Shown: positions 53,112 to 61,767, counted from the stretch's first letter. The stretch is DNA of 64,000 nucleotides from Verrucomicrobiota bacterium (GCA_017301975.1 JAFLEI010000009.1:62001-126000); one strand, 5' to 3'. Made by a program: numbers and translations. The notes: a model not told the origin generated them from the letters alone.

Positions 53112-53250
53112 TTCAAAAAAATGACACCTCTTTTTTTCTCCCCGCATGTGTCCTGCTCCCTCTTGGTGTCATGCCTGAATGCGCGGCCACTTTTCAACAA
53201 GGCTTGTGTTGTCATCAGCCTGCAAACCGCTTTAGCAGAGGAATCGTAAC
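53112..53250. promoter_or_regulatory. Gap before the phcB-like gene with an 8-bp inverted repeat
   Basis: ATGACACC (53121-53128) and GGTGTCAT (53165-53172) form a perfect inverted repeat 36 bases apart, just after the FadL stop. It could be a two-site operator, or attenuate readthrough. No T-tract follows, so it is not a simple terminator. A purine-rich AGAGGA lies about 9 bases before the ATG at 53251. Confidence 0.4.
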
Positions 53251-54699
53251 ATGGAGAACAACGACAACGCACTTCCCAACCTCGCTTCCTCAGGGGAGCG
53301 GCTCAGTTTCATCATCTGCCGCAACAGCCAGGGGGCTGAAGTGCGCGGCACGCTTCACCGGCTCACACGCTATCTCGGCGTGTTTGAGGTTTACAACCCC
53401 TACAGCATCGTCCAGCTCTCTGAAGTCCTGAATGACTTCAGGATCATGATGAACGACCGCGTGGTTTACACCGGCAGGGCCACCATTGCCAATTTGGTGA
53501 ACACCGGCATCATGCTCATCTGCGAGGCTTCGCTCTCAGATGAAGGCTGGATCGACATCGACATCCTCTCCCCTTCGCAGAACAAAGGCCGCCTGCTGAC
53601 TGAGTTTGCCGAGTTCCTTCGTGAGACGGAAAAAAGCTACCGGGTCATGCCCGATTTCAAAATTGTGGTCGCTGACATGCACACCATGCTTTCTGACCTG
53701 CGCCGCTGGATGGAACAGGTGGAGCTGGGCGTGCGCTCGCTGCCCACGGGAGACCGCATTCAGGCCGAACGTGAAGTCCTCCTGCAGATGGAGGAGCCCA
53801 TCGTTCCCACGGTTTATCCCCTGATGAAACGTTTTGAGGAATCCGCTGCCATCATTCCTCTGGATCAGCAGCCGGTCCACCGCAGCTACATCAAACGTCA
53901 GCTTCACCCGCTGGTTCTTTGTGCGCCATTTGTTTACCGGACTTATCACAAGCCGCTGGGTTATGCCGGAGACTATGAGATGGTCAGCATGATGCTTCGT
54001 GATCCCTATGAAGGCAGCTCCATCTTCGCAAAGCTGCTCAACAAGCTTTATCTCGACATCCCGCCCGTCCTCGCGCACCGCAACCGCATCGTTTATCTGG
54101 TGGAGCAGCTCAAGGCGGAAACGACCCGTGCGGCCGGCCAGAATCGTGTCGCCCGCATCTACAATCTGGGCTGCGGACCCGCCCAGGAGATTCAAAACTT
54201 CCTCACCCATGAGCCCATCTCAGACTCCGCAGACCTCCTGCTGCTGGACTTCAATGATGAGACCATCATGCACACGACGCGGTCTCTGGAAGACCTGCGC
54301 AACCGCCATCGCCGCCGCACCGGCCTGCGCTTTGAGAAAAAATCCGTGCACCAGGTTTTGAAAGAGTCCGGACGTGCGGCGGCCCAGTCAGGCACCTATG
54401 ACATGGTCTATTGCGCCGGTTTGTTCGACTACCTTTCAGACCGCATCTGCCGGCGGCTTCTGGAAATCTTCTATGATCTGCTGGCTCCTGGCGGATTGCT
54501 GATCGCCACGAATGTTCATCCCAGCAATCCCTGGCGGAACTGGATGGAGTATCTCGCCGAATGGCATCTCGTGTATCGGGATGAGGAACAGTTTCTCAAA
54601 CTGGCGCCGGATCGTGCCCCACCGGGTTCCGTCGTCGTGAAACCCGATGCCACGGGCGTGAATATCTTCCTCGAAGTACGCAAACCTCTCGATGCCTGA
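53251..54699 (+). CDS. PhcB-like SAM-dependent methyltransferase (3-hydroxy fatty acid methyl ester synthesis family)
   Basis: The N-terminal 105 residues look like a PilZ-like beta domain (ERLSFIICRNSQGAEVRG, then YLGVFEVYNPYSIVQLSEVL). A helical middle follows, and a class I methyltransferase domain occupies about 290-475. There, motif I is NLGCGPAQE near 305, an acidic strand is LLLLDFND, later YDMVYCAGLFDYLSD near 390, and LLAPGGLLIATNVHP. This arrangement is the one I know from proteins annotated as extracellular-factor 3-hydroxypalmitate methyl ester biosynthesis, of which Ralstonia PhcB is the model. The reaction would be methylation of a fatty-acid carboxylate. The product here is unknown. 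Its stop overlaps the next gene's start by 8 bases. Confidence 0.75.
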   Translation: MENNDNALPNLASSGERLSFIICRNSQGAEVRGTLHRLTRYLGVFEVYNPYSIVQLSEVLNDFRIMMNDRVVYTGRATIANLVNTGIMLICEASLSDEGWIDIDILSPSQNKGRLLTEFAEFLRETEKSYRVMPDFKIVVADMHTMLSDLRRWMEQVELGVRSLPTGDRIQAEREVLLQMEEPIVPTVYPLMKRFEESAAIIPLDQQPVHRSYIKRQLHPLVLCAPFVYRTYHKPLGYAGDYEMVSMMLRDPYEGSSIFAKLLNKLYLDIPPVLAHRNRIVYLVEQLKAETTRAAGQNRVARIYNLGCGPAQEIQNFLTHEPISDSADLLLLDFNDETIMHTTRSLEDLRNRHRRRTGLRFEKKSVHQVLKESGRAAAQSGTYDMVYCAGLFDYLSDRICRRLLEIFYDLLAPGGLLIATNVHPSNPWRNWMEYLAEWHLVYRDEEQFLKLAPDRAPPGSVVVKPDATGVNIFLEVRKPLDA

Positions 54700-57376
54700 T
54701 GCTTCTCCAGTTTTAGCTGGTGGCTTGAAAGGCAACTTTCAGGCCTACGAGCGGGACATCCGGGTCCGCAACTATCAGCTCTGCGGCATCCTCGCCGTGG
54801 TGTTCATGCTGGCAGGGAGTTCTCTGGACTGGGTGGTGTTTCAGGAGGAAGGCGTGAAACGCTTTTTCCCCGCACGCGTTCTTTCCGCCGTGGTCAGCGT
54901 CCTCGTCTGGCTGGCTTTGAACACCGCCTGGGGCAAGCGCATGCACCGTCTTCTGGGCCTCCTCATGGCCATGCCTCTCATTGTCGGCATCGCATGGATG
55001 ATTTACGCCAAGGGCGGCGCTGACTCCCCCTACTATGCGGGGCTGAATCTCGTGATGCTAGGCGCCGCAATTCTGATGCGCTGGACACTGCAGGACAGCA
55101 TTCTGGTCGTGGTCCTCACCGTTGTCTCCTATCTGCTGGCTTGCTATTTCCATGGTCCAATCGTCAATCCCCGCATCTTCTACAACAACTTGTACTTCCT
55201 GTTTGTCACCGGGGTTTTTACCACGGCCGGCACCTGGTTCTACAACAGCATCCGCTTTTCCGAGTTCAAGCTGCGTCACGATCTGGATCTCAACCGCGCC
55301 GAGCTCGAAGCCAGCAATCAAAAGCTGCGTGAGCTAGATGAGGCCAAAAGCCGCTTCTTCGCCAACATCAGTCATGAACTTCGCACGCCGCTGACCCTCC
55401 TCATTGCTCCGCTGGAAAGCCTCATCCAGCGCGCCGCCTCCACCCGCCCGCAGGATGAACGCGATTTGATGGCCACCATGCATGGCAACTCCATGCGCCT
55501 GCTGAAACTCATCAATGACCTTCTGGATCTGGTGCGCCTCGAATCAGGCCGTGCGCAGGTCAACACCCGGCGGGTAAACGTGAACAATTTCATCAATGGC
55601 CTCGCAAACGCCGTAGGCAGCGTCGCAAAAGACAAGCGCATCCATCTGCATGCACATGTCGATGAGGATATCGGCAGCGTGCTGACCGATCCGGAAAAAC
55701 TGGAGCGCATCTGCCTCAACCTGCTCTTCAACGCCCTGAAATTCACCGCCGCCAACGGCCACGTCAATTTCAGCGCCATCAAGACAGACGGCTGGCTGAC
55801 CATTGAAGTGCGTGACTCCGGCATGGGCATTCCCGCAGATCAACTGCCGCATATCTTCAACCGCTTCTGGCAGGCGGACACCTCCTCCCAGCGCAAATTC
55901 CAGGGCATGGGCATCGGTCTCGCCCTCGTCAAGGAGCTCGCGGAAGCTCAGGGCGGCAATGTCGTGGCCGCCAGTGAAGTCGGAAAAGGCACCACCATGA
56001 CGGTGAACCTGCCGCTCCTCCAAGGCGAGCCCAGCGTCGCTGAGGATGAAACGGCCGAAACCATCGAGGAAGAAGATGCCGACAGTCCCCAGAACAAAGA
56101 CTGGATCGCCGAGCTCTACCGCCGCGCCGAACTCTTCCCCGCCATGACCTCGCTGCAGGCCACCCTGCGTCCGGTCGAAACTGGCGTGGGCCGCAGCCGC
56201 AAACCCAAGCTGCTCATTGCTGACGACGAGCCTGACATGCTGCGCTTCCTCAAGAGCCAGCTCAGCGACACCTTTGAAGTTCTCGAAGCCGTGGACGGAC
56301 AGCAGGCCGTTGAAAAGGCCGCCCAGTTCCTGCCTGACATCATTCTCTCAGACATGATGATGCCGGAAAAAGACGGCCTGCAGGTTTGCCGTGAGCTGCG
56401 TGAGCGCAGCATCACACGCTCCATCCCCGTCGTGCTGCTCACCGCCCGCGCTGACGAAAAAACCAAGCTGGACTGCCTCGCCGCCGGAGCCAGCGACTTC
56501 CTCGCCAAGCCCTTCTCCCTCACGGAGATCATGGTACGCTTGAAAAACCTCGTCGATTCGCGCCTCTTCCAGAAGGAGCTCGTGGTGCAGAAACAACAGC
56601 TCGAAAATGCGCTGGAGCAAATCAAGGAAACGGAATCTTTGCTGGTGCAGAACGAGAAGCTCGCCTCGCTCGGCCGCCTCAGCGCCGGCTTGATCCACGA
56701 GATCAACAACCCCCTCAACTACGCCCGTCAGGGCCTGGGCATCATCAGCCGCTCCACCAAACTCCTGCCCGAGGAAGAACGCGCCGACTTTGCCGACACC
56801 GTCAAGGATGTGGAGGAGGGCGTGAATCGCGTCATTCAGATCATCTCAGACCTGCGCGGCTTCACCCGCACCACCAATCAGCTCAATCACGCCTTTGACC
56901 TGAAAAACATAGTTTCCACCGGGCTGCGCTTTTTCTCCCATGTCTGGAAAGACGGCATGCAGCGTGAGGTGGACATTCCAGATGACCTTGAAATCCGCGG
57001 AGACAGCAACCAGTTCGTGCAGGTGCTCATCAACTTCATCCAGAACGCCGTGGATGCCATGGGCACCAAGCAATACCCGGAAGGGGAGGTCGCGTGCATC
57101 AAGCTTTCCGCCCACGCCCGCGGAGGCAGGGTCTTTTTCTCCATCAAGGACAACGGGCCTGGCATTCCCCAGGAGATCCGTGACAAGATTTTCGACCCCT
57201 TCTTCACCACCAAGGACGTGGGGCAGGGCATGGGGCTAGGACTTTCCATTTGCAACCGCATCATTGCTGACCATGGCGGACGCATCGAAGTACGCAGCCA
57301 GCCCGGCGAGTTTACTGAGTTCATTCTAGAGCTACCCTCTGCTGACAGCACCCACAACAACCACGCCGATACCTAG
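54692..57376 (+). CDS. Six-helix membrane sensor kinase, HK-REC-HK architecture (PhcS-like position)
   Basis: Six hydrophobic segments fill residues 25-200, with little outside the membrane, as expected for a sensor of a lipid ligand. The kinase core follows: HisKA with His near 227 (ANISHELRTPLTLL), ATPase (325-445, with NLLFNALKFT and DSGMGIP), a receiver (505-625, IILSDMMMPEKDG), then a second HisKA with His near 668 (LSAGLIHEINNPLNYA) and a second intact ATPase (770-885, INFIQNAVDAMG, DNGPGIP, GQGMGLGLSI). Two complete kinase cores around a receiver are unusual. It overlaps the PhcB-like gene and is 14 bases from the next gene, as with Ralstonia phcB-phcS-phcR. Confidence 0.88.
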   Translation: MPDASPVLAGGLKGNFQAYERDIRVRNYQLCGILAVVFMLAGSSLDWVVFQEEGVKRFFPARVLSAVVSVLVWLALNTAWGKRMHRLLGLLMAMPLIVGIAWMIYAKGGADSPYYAGLNLVMLGAAILMRWTLQDSILVVVLTVVSYLLACYFHGPIVNPRIFYNNLYFLFVTGVFTTAGTWFYNSIRFSEFKLRHDLDLNRAELEASNQKLRELDEAKSRFFANISHELRTPLTLLIAPLESLIQRAASTRPQDERDLMATMHGNSMRLLKLINDLLDLVRLESGRAQVNTRRVNVNNFINGLANAVGSVAKDKRIHLHAHVDEDIGSVLTDPEKLERICLNLLFNALKFTAANGHVNFSAIKTDGWLTIEVRDSGMGIPADQLPHIFNRFWQADTSSQRKFQGMGIGLALVKELAEAQGGNVVAASEVGKGTTMTVNLPLLQGEPSVAEDETAETIEEEDADSPQNKDWIAELYRRAELFPAMTSLQATLRPVETGVGRSRKPKLLIADDEPDMLRFLKSQLSDTFEVLEAVDGQQAVEKAAQFLPDIILSDMMMPEKDGLQVCRELRERSITRSIPVVLLTARADEKTKLDCLAAGASDFLAKPFSLTEIMVRLKNLVDSRLFQKELVVQKQQLENALEQIKETESLLVQNEKLASLGRLSAGLIHEINNPLNYARQGLGIISRSTKLLPEEERADFADTVKDVEEGVNRVIQIISDLRGFTRTTNQLNHAFDLKNIVSTGLRFFSHVWKDGMQREVDIPDDLEIRGDSNQFVQVLINFIQNAVDAMGTKQYPEGEVACIKLSAHARGGRVFFSIKDNGPGIPQEIRDKIFDPFFTTKDVGQGMGLGLSICNRIIADHGGRIEVRSQPGEFTEFILELPSADSTHNNHADT

Positions 57377-57390
57377 TAGGACTTCCCCAT

Positions 57391-58641
57391 ATGCAAAACC
57401 AATACGACCTCAAACGCTATGCCGTTCTCTATGTCGATGATGAAGAGAAGGCGTTGAAGTACTTCGAAAAAACCTTCGGAGACGAATTCCGCATTTTCAC
57501 CGCCAACAACGCCGCCGACGGGCTCAAGCTCATCGAACAGCATGGCGAGGACATCGGCGTCCTGCTGTCTGACCAGCGCATGCCCGGGGAAAAAGGCGTC
57601 CAGCTCCTTGAGCGCGCCCGCCAGCTCCGCCCCCGCCTCGTGCGCATGATGGTCACCGCCTATGCCGACTACGACGTCACGGTCGATGCGGTCAATCTCG
57701 GCAGCATCTTCCGCTACATCTCCAAGCCCATCCAGATGGACGATGTGCGCAACACCCTCCACCGCGCCATGGAGTTCTACATCCTCCAGCAGGAGCGTGA
57801 TGGCCTGCTGCAGGAAAAACTCTCCGTGCTGCAGAACCTCCTCATCACCGACCGCGTCATGGGTCTGGGAGTCGTCGCCGCCGGGCTGAACCAGAAACTC
57901 AACCAGCCTCTGCGCGCCGTGCATGCCTTCCTGGACATCACCCCCGGCAGGCTCGGCCAGCAGAACTTTGACCTCGACCGCCTCCGTCAGGCCACCTTCT
58001 GGCGCGACTTCCACGCCCATGTCGTCAGCCAGGCCGGACGCATCGCCGAGCTTCTGGGCGAGCTTCAGTCCGCCTCCGGCGCCGAGCACAAAATGGATGC
58101 CGCGAATGTGCTCACGGCACTGATCGACCAGCAGCGCACGGCTTTCACCGCCAAGGGTATCGAACTGAAATTCGAAGGCGCAGGAGCACTCCCTGCCCTC
58201 CAGGCCAGCCGCCCTGCGTTTGAAAAAATGGTCTACCTGCTGCTTCAGACAGAACTGGCGCTGCTCTCCTCCGGCACGCAAGTCACCCTCTCCGCCAAAA
58301 CAGCGGCCGAGGCTGCCGATGCCGGAGCGCTGCATCTCACTCTCACCGACACTGGTCCCGGACTCGCAAGCGATGTTCTGCGCTCCGTGTTTGATCCCTT
58401 CTTCACGCACGCAGATGCCACCACGGACGGCCCCGGCCTCACCCTCATGGGTGCGTTCTTCCTCGCCTACCACCTCGGTGGCCGGATCACGTCCCAGCGC
58501 ACGGCCAAAGGCCTCATCCTCGACATTGTGGTGCCCGCCGTTGCTCCAGCACCCGTTGCTCCGGTGGACGGCAGCCGTGAGTTCATCACAAACGTCCTCA
58601 TGAATGACATCCTCTGGGAGCGCCTGCTGCCCAACGGCTGA
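57391..58641 (+). CDS. Response regulator with C-terminal pseudo-kinase domain (PhcR-like)
   Basis: The receiver (residues 1-130) has DDEE near 16, phosphoacceptor Asp in LLSDQRMPGEKG and the Lys of YISKPIQ. A coiled helix leads to a kinase-like half (about 155-395). At the phosphoacceptor box the sequence is VVAAGLNQKLNQPLRAV, with Asn instead of His. The ATPase region keeps LTDTGPGL and FDPFFTH, but the glycine-rich helix reads GPGLTLMGAFFLAYHLGG and the N-box lacks Asn (MVYLLLQTELALL). REC fused to a kinase-like domain is the PhcR layout as I recall it. I infer it receives phosphate from the preceding kinase and acts by protein contact. It ends before a strong terminator. Confidence 0.82.
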   Translation: MQNQYDLKRYAVLYVDDEEKALKYFEKTFGDEFRIFTANNAADGLKLIEQHGEDIGVLLSDQRMPGEKGVQLLERARQLRPRLVRMMVTAYADYDVTVDAVNLGSIFRYISKPIQMDDVRNTLHRAMEFYILQQERDGLLQEKLSVLQNLLITDRVMGLGVVAAGLNQKLNQPLRAVHAFLDITPGRLGQQNFDLDRLRQATFWRDFHAHVVSQAGRIAELLGELQSASGAEHKMDAANVLTALIDQQRTAFTAKGIELKFEGAGALPALQASRPAFEKMVYLLLQTELALLSSGTQVTLSAKTAAEAADAGALHLTLTDTGPGLASDVLRSVFDPFFTHADATTDGPGLTLMGAFFLAYHLGGRITSQRTAKGLILDIVVPAVAPAPVAPVDGSREFITNVLMNDILWERLLPNG

Positions 58642-58657
58642 CTCTCTTAAAAACTCG

Positions 58658-58697
58658 ATATGCCATTCTACCGCATCGGTGGAATGGCATATTTTTT
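58658..58697 (+). terminator. Intrinsic terminator closing the phc-like operon
   Basis: A perfect 11-bp stem ATATGCCATTC (58658-58668) / GAATGGCATAT (58682-58692) with a 13-base loop is followed by a run of T's to 58697. It lies 16 bases after the stop of the PhcR-like gene. Confidence 0.85.
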
Positions 58698-58814
58698 GCC
58701 CCCTTCGTCCAAAAGCCTCCGAAGAAGAAGCTCACAAGCATCAGCCTTGGGTAAAAGTGAGTGCGTGAATCCTCATTGCTCCCCTTCTCTTTCCATCTAC
58801 CTCTCTCCACCACC

Positions 58815-60005
58815 ATGAAACGCACCACGCTTCACATTCTCGCTCTGCCCCTGCTCACCGCCGCCGCGCTTGCAGACGGCGCTTTCTACGGCGATCCACC
58901 GGACACAACGCATCCTTGGGCCATCCATGACATGAACCGGCCGCAGCCGGCGCGCGTGGAACCGGGCACCTTCAGCACCCAGGAAAAACCCGGCACTCCG
59001 CCCTCGGATGCAGTCATCCTCTTCGGCGGCAAGCCGGAGGAGATCGAAAAATGGCAGGCGGACAAAACACCTGCCGAACCCACCAAGTGGGAAGTCAAAG
59101 ACGGCGTCCTGCAATGCGTGCCGGGCAGCGGCTATGTGCGCACCAAGAAAGAATTCTCCGACTGCCAGCTCCACGTGGAATGGAGCGCCCCTTCGAAGGT
59201 CGAAGGAAACAGCCAGGGCCGTGGCAACAGCGGCATCTTCCTCATGGGCCAGGTCGAAGTGCAGGTGCTGGATAATTATAACAACCCCAGCTACCCCGAT
59301 GGCATGGCGTCATCCATTTACGGCATCAACCCGCCCATGGTGAACCCGCTGCGTGCGCCCGGCGAATGGCAGACCTACGACATTGTCTTCCGCCGCCCCA
59401 TTTTCAAAGACGGCAAGGAAGTCGATCCCGGCTACATCACCGTCTTCGTGAACGGTGTGCTCACGCAGGACCATACTCCCCTCGAAGGCGGTGGCGGCCA
59501 CATGCGCCGCTCCTCCCCGAAAGCCTTCCCGGATCAGGGCCCCCTCAAGCTGCAGGACCACGGCAATCCCGTGCGCTACCGCAACATCTGGTACCGCCCG
59601 TTGCCAAAGCGTGCCATCGACGGCGGTGAAGCCAGCCACATGAGTGAAGCTGCCACGACGGCAAAGCGCGAGGAAATCGCCAAAGGCATCCGCGAATCTG
59701 CCGCCAAGCTCGAAGGCATCGAGAAGATGCTGCACTACTTTGAATCCCTCTGCTATGCGGACAATTCCGAAGTCCGTGAGTTTGCTGTCGCCGCAGTGCG
59801 CGATTTCGCCAGCGCAATGAAAGAGGTCCCCCCAGGCAAGATCGAATCCAAAAAGGGCGAAATCCTCCAGGTGACCAAGGCGCTGCGTTACCTCACCAAG
59901 TTCAAAATTCTGCCGGAAGACATCGACGCGAAGAAGGACCTGGAAGCCATCATCAAGGTGGAAGACTGGGAGCCCAAGCCGCAGCCCAAAGGAAAGAAAA
60001 AGTAG
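58815..60005 (+). CDS. Secreted DUF1080 (3-keto-disaccharide hydrolase-like) protein
   Basis: The signal peptide is MKRTTLHILALPLLTAAALA. The domain at about 65-255 is the concanavalin-like fold of the DUF1080 family: ILFGGKPEEIEKWQ, WEVKDGVLQCVPGSGYVRTKKEFSDCQLHVEW, the phrase GRGNSGIFLMGQVEVQVLDNY, then EWQTYDIVFRRP. Such proteins are very common in Verrucomicrobia and Planctomycetes; some hydrolyse 3-keto-glycosides. Here a charged helical tail of about 100 residues follows, ending in lysines, with no known domain. I chose the ATG at 58815 because it begins the signal peptide. Its terminator is shared with the converging ROK kinase gene. Confidence 0.9.
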   Translation: MKRTTLHILALPLLTAAALADGAFYGDPPDTTHPWAIHDMNRPQPARVEPGTFSTQEKPGTPPSDAVILFGGKPEEIEKWQADKTPAEPTKWEVKDGVLQCVPGSGYVRTKKEFSDCQLHVEWSAPSKVEGNSQGRGNSGIFLMGQVEVQVLDNYNNPSYPDGMASSIYGINPPMVNPLRAPGEWQTYDIVFRRPIFKDGKEVDPGYITVFVNGVLTQDHTPLEGGGGHMRRSSPKAFPDQGPLKLQDHGNPVRYRNIWYRPLPKRAIDGGEASHMSEAATTAKREEIAKGIRESAAKLEGIEKMLHYFESLCYADNSEVREFAVAAVRDFASAMKEVPPGKIESKKGEILQVTKALRYLTKFKILPEDIDAKKDLEAIIKVEDWEPKPQPKGKKK

Positions 60006-60018
60006 CCAGCCAATGTCC

Positions 60019-60058
60019 CAAAAAAGCCCGGTTCCTATGGAGCCGGGCTTTTTTTTCG
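60019..60058. terminator. Bidirectional intrinsic terminator
   Basis: AGCCCGGTTCC (60025-60035) pairs with GGAGCCGGGCT (60039-60049), with one G-T wobble and a 3-base loop. Runs of A before and T after mean both strands have a T tract. It separates the DUF1080 gene (plus) from the ROK kinase gene (minus). Confidence 0.85.
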
Positions 60059-60075
60059 CTCAGATGCCGCTGCGT

Positions 60076-61014
60076 TCAGACCGCATCTGCCGCCAGAGCG
60101 GCATTGCCGATGATGCCAGCCTCATTGCTGAAGCGAGCGGGCAGGATCTGCAGGCGCTCCCAGACCACCGTGCTGAGCATGCTCTGCACCTTGTTTTTGA
60201 GCGGGTTGAAAATCAGGTCTCCTGCCTGGGCCACACCGCCACCGATCACGAAGGCGTCCGGATTGAGCAGCCAGGCGATGCTGGAGATCGCCGTGCCAAG
60301 CCAATCGGCCACCTCGTTCCAGATCTGGCGCGCGATGTCATCTCCGGCCTGCGCCGCGTCGGCGATCTTTTTGGGCGTGCAGTCAGCGATTTCCTTCTCG
60401 ATGCCCGCCTCGAAATAGCGAAGCACGGCGTGCTCGGCGATCTGCAGGTTGCCAGTGTACTTTTCCAGCGCGCCCAGGTTGCCGTAGTGGCCGGCCTTGC
60501 CGTCATAATCGATGCTCATCTGCCCGATCTCTCCTGCCACAAAGCCGCTGCCACGGAACATTTTGCCGTCCAGCACCAGGCCGCCGCCGATGCCGGTGCC
60601 CAGAGTCATGCCGATGACGTTTTTCAGGCCGCGCGCCGCACCATGGCGAAACTCCGCGTAGGTCATGGCATTGGCGTCATTTTCCACCAGCACCGGCAGG
60701 CCGGTCTTCTCGCCGAGGATGGCCTTGAGCGGCACATGCTTCCAGCCGGGGACGTTGGTGAGCTCATGCACAAAACCGTGATCGAAATCGACCAGTCCTG
60801 GAACTCCAACACCGATGGCGCATATGGCCGGGTAGGTCTTTTGCAGCTTGGCGACGCGTGCGGCCATCTCGCCAATGAGCGCGGCAGGCCCATGGAATTG
60901 CATCGTGGGGATGGGCTCGTCGGTGACGAGAAGTTCATCGCCACGGCACACCCCGAGTTTCACGGAGGTGCCGCCAAAGTCGATGCCAATGGAAGTTTTA
61001 TCAGTTTCAGACAT
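60076..61014 (-). CDS. ROK-family sugar kinase (glucokinase-like), lacking the usual zinc cysteines
   Basis: It should phosphorylate glucose or a related hexose in the cytoplasm. ROK motifs are clear: the phosphate loop IGIDFGGTSVKLGV (residues 8-21), GVGVPGLVDFDHG, VENDANAMTYAEF near 115 with the catalytic Asp, and LGTGIGGGLV. The family's zinc site is normally CxCGxxGC followed by E. Here the matching segment reads GEIGQMSIDYDGKAGHYGNLGALEKYTG and has no cysteines; the usual His of GEIGH is Gln. This may be a zinc-free subgroup. It lies 12 bases after coaX and is last in a minus-strand operon. Confidence 0.87.
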   Translation of the reverse strand: MSETDKTSIGIDFGGTSVKLGVCRGDELLVTDEPIPTMQFHGPAALIGEMAARVAKLQKTYPAICAIGVGVPGLVDFDHGFVHELTNVPGWKHVPLKAILGEKTGLPVLVENDANAMTYAEFRHGAARGLKNVIGMTLGTGIGGGLVLDGKMFRGSGFVAGEIGQMSIDYDGKAGHYGNLGALEKYTGNLQIAEHAVLRYFEAGIEKEIADCTPKKIADAAQAGDDIARQIWNEVADWLGTAISSIAWLLNPDAFVIGGGVAQAGDLIFNPLKNKVQSMLSTVVWERLQILPARFSNEAGIIGNAALAADAV

Positions 61015-61026
61015 AAGCCCCCGCCG

Positions 61027-61767
61027 TCAGAGCGGGGCGCGGAGATTGCCCACCAAACGCAGTCCATGCAAGGTCAAATCGGGGTCGGTGGGGATGTCTT
61101 CTCCCATGCCGGAGATGATCCATTCCGCGTCTCCACCCGTGGCGACGACGCGGATTTGCTCCCCGCCGAGTTCCTTTTTCAGGGCCTCCAGGATGCCTTT
61201 CACCATGCCGCGATAGCCGATGGCCGCGCCAGCGAGGATGGCTCCTTCCGTGGACTGGCCGATGGCCGTTTCGGGCTCGCGCAGGTCCACGCTGGGCAGC
61301 AGGGCGGTGCGCTCGTGCAGGTAGTCGGTCATGAGGCGCAGGCCGGGGGCGATGACGCCGCCGATGTAGAACTTGTCGGCGGAAAGGATGTCAAAGGTCA
61401 CGGCGGTGCCGAAGTCGATGACGATGCCAGGCGCGCCGTGCATGTGGGCCAGGGCAACGGCATTGGCCAGACGGTCGGCCCCGATGCTCTCGGGCTTCGG
61501 ATAGCGGATTCCGATCCCGAGATGACCGTCATGACGCAGCTCGATGAGAGTGCTGCCGAAGACTTCGCGAAAGGCGGGCACGACTTTCGGCACGACGCTG
61601 CAGATGACGGCTTTTTCAAACTGCCAGCCTTTGACCACCTCGCGCACCGCAGCGGGTGAAAGCTCGCGCGTGGGGTGCTCGCGGCGTTCGAGGATCGCCT
61701 CACTTGTCGCGAGGCCGAACTTGGTGCGCCCGTTGCCGACATCGATGAGCAGCTGCATGCCGCTCAT
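61027..61767 (-). CDS. coaX: Type III pantothenate kinase
   Basis: It catalyses the first step of coenzyme A synthesis, ATP-dependent phosphorylation of pantothenate. Markers are the N-terminal phosphate loop LLIDVGNGRTKFGL with D9, the GADRLANAVAL segment near 95 and the DFGTAVTFD segment near 118, then GGVIAPGLRLMTDYLHERTALLP and VVATGGDAEW. The 246-residue length fits the family. It overlaps the upstream secreted-protein gene by 4 bases (ATGA) and precedes the ROK kinase, so the three are probably one transcript. Confidence 0.95.
   Translation of the reverse strand: MSGMQLLIDVGNGRTKFGLATSEAILERREHPTRELSPAAVREVVKGWQFEKAVICSVVPKVVPAFREVFGSTLIELRHDGHLGIGIRYPKPESIGADRLANAVALAHMHGAPGIVIDFGTAVTFDILSADKFYIGGVIAPGLRLMTDYLHERTALLPSVDLREPETAIGQSTEGAILAGAAIGYRGMVKGILEALKKELGGEQIRVVATGGDAEWIISGMGEDIPTDPDLTLHGLRLVGNLRAPL

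Noticed and set aside
60013..61659. Plus-strand frame of 548 codons
   Set aside because: It is antisense to the ROK kinase and coaX, both clearly real, and starts inside the terminator.
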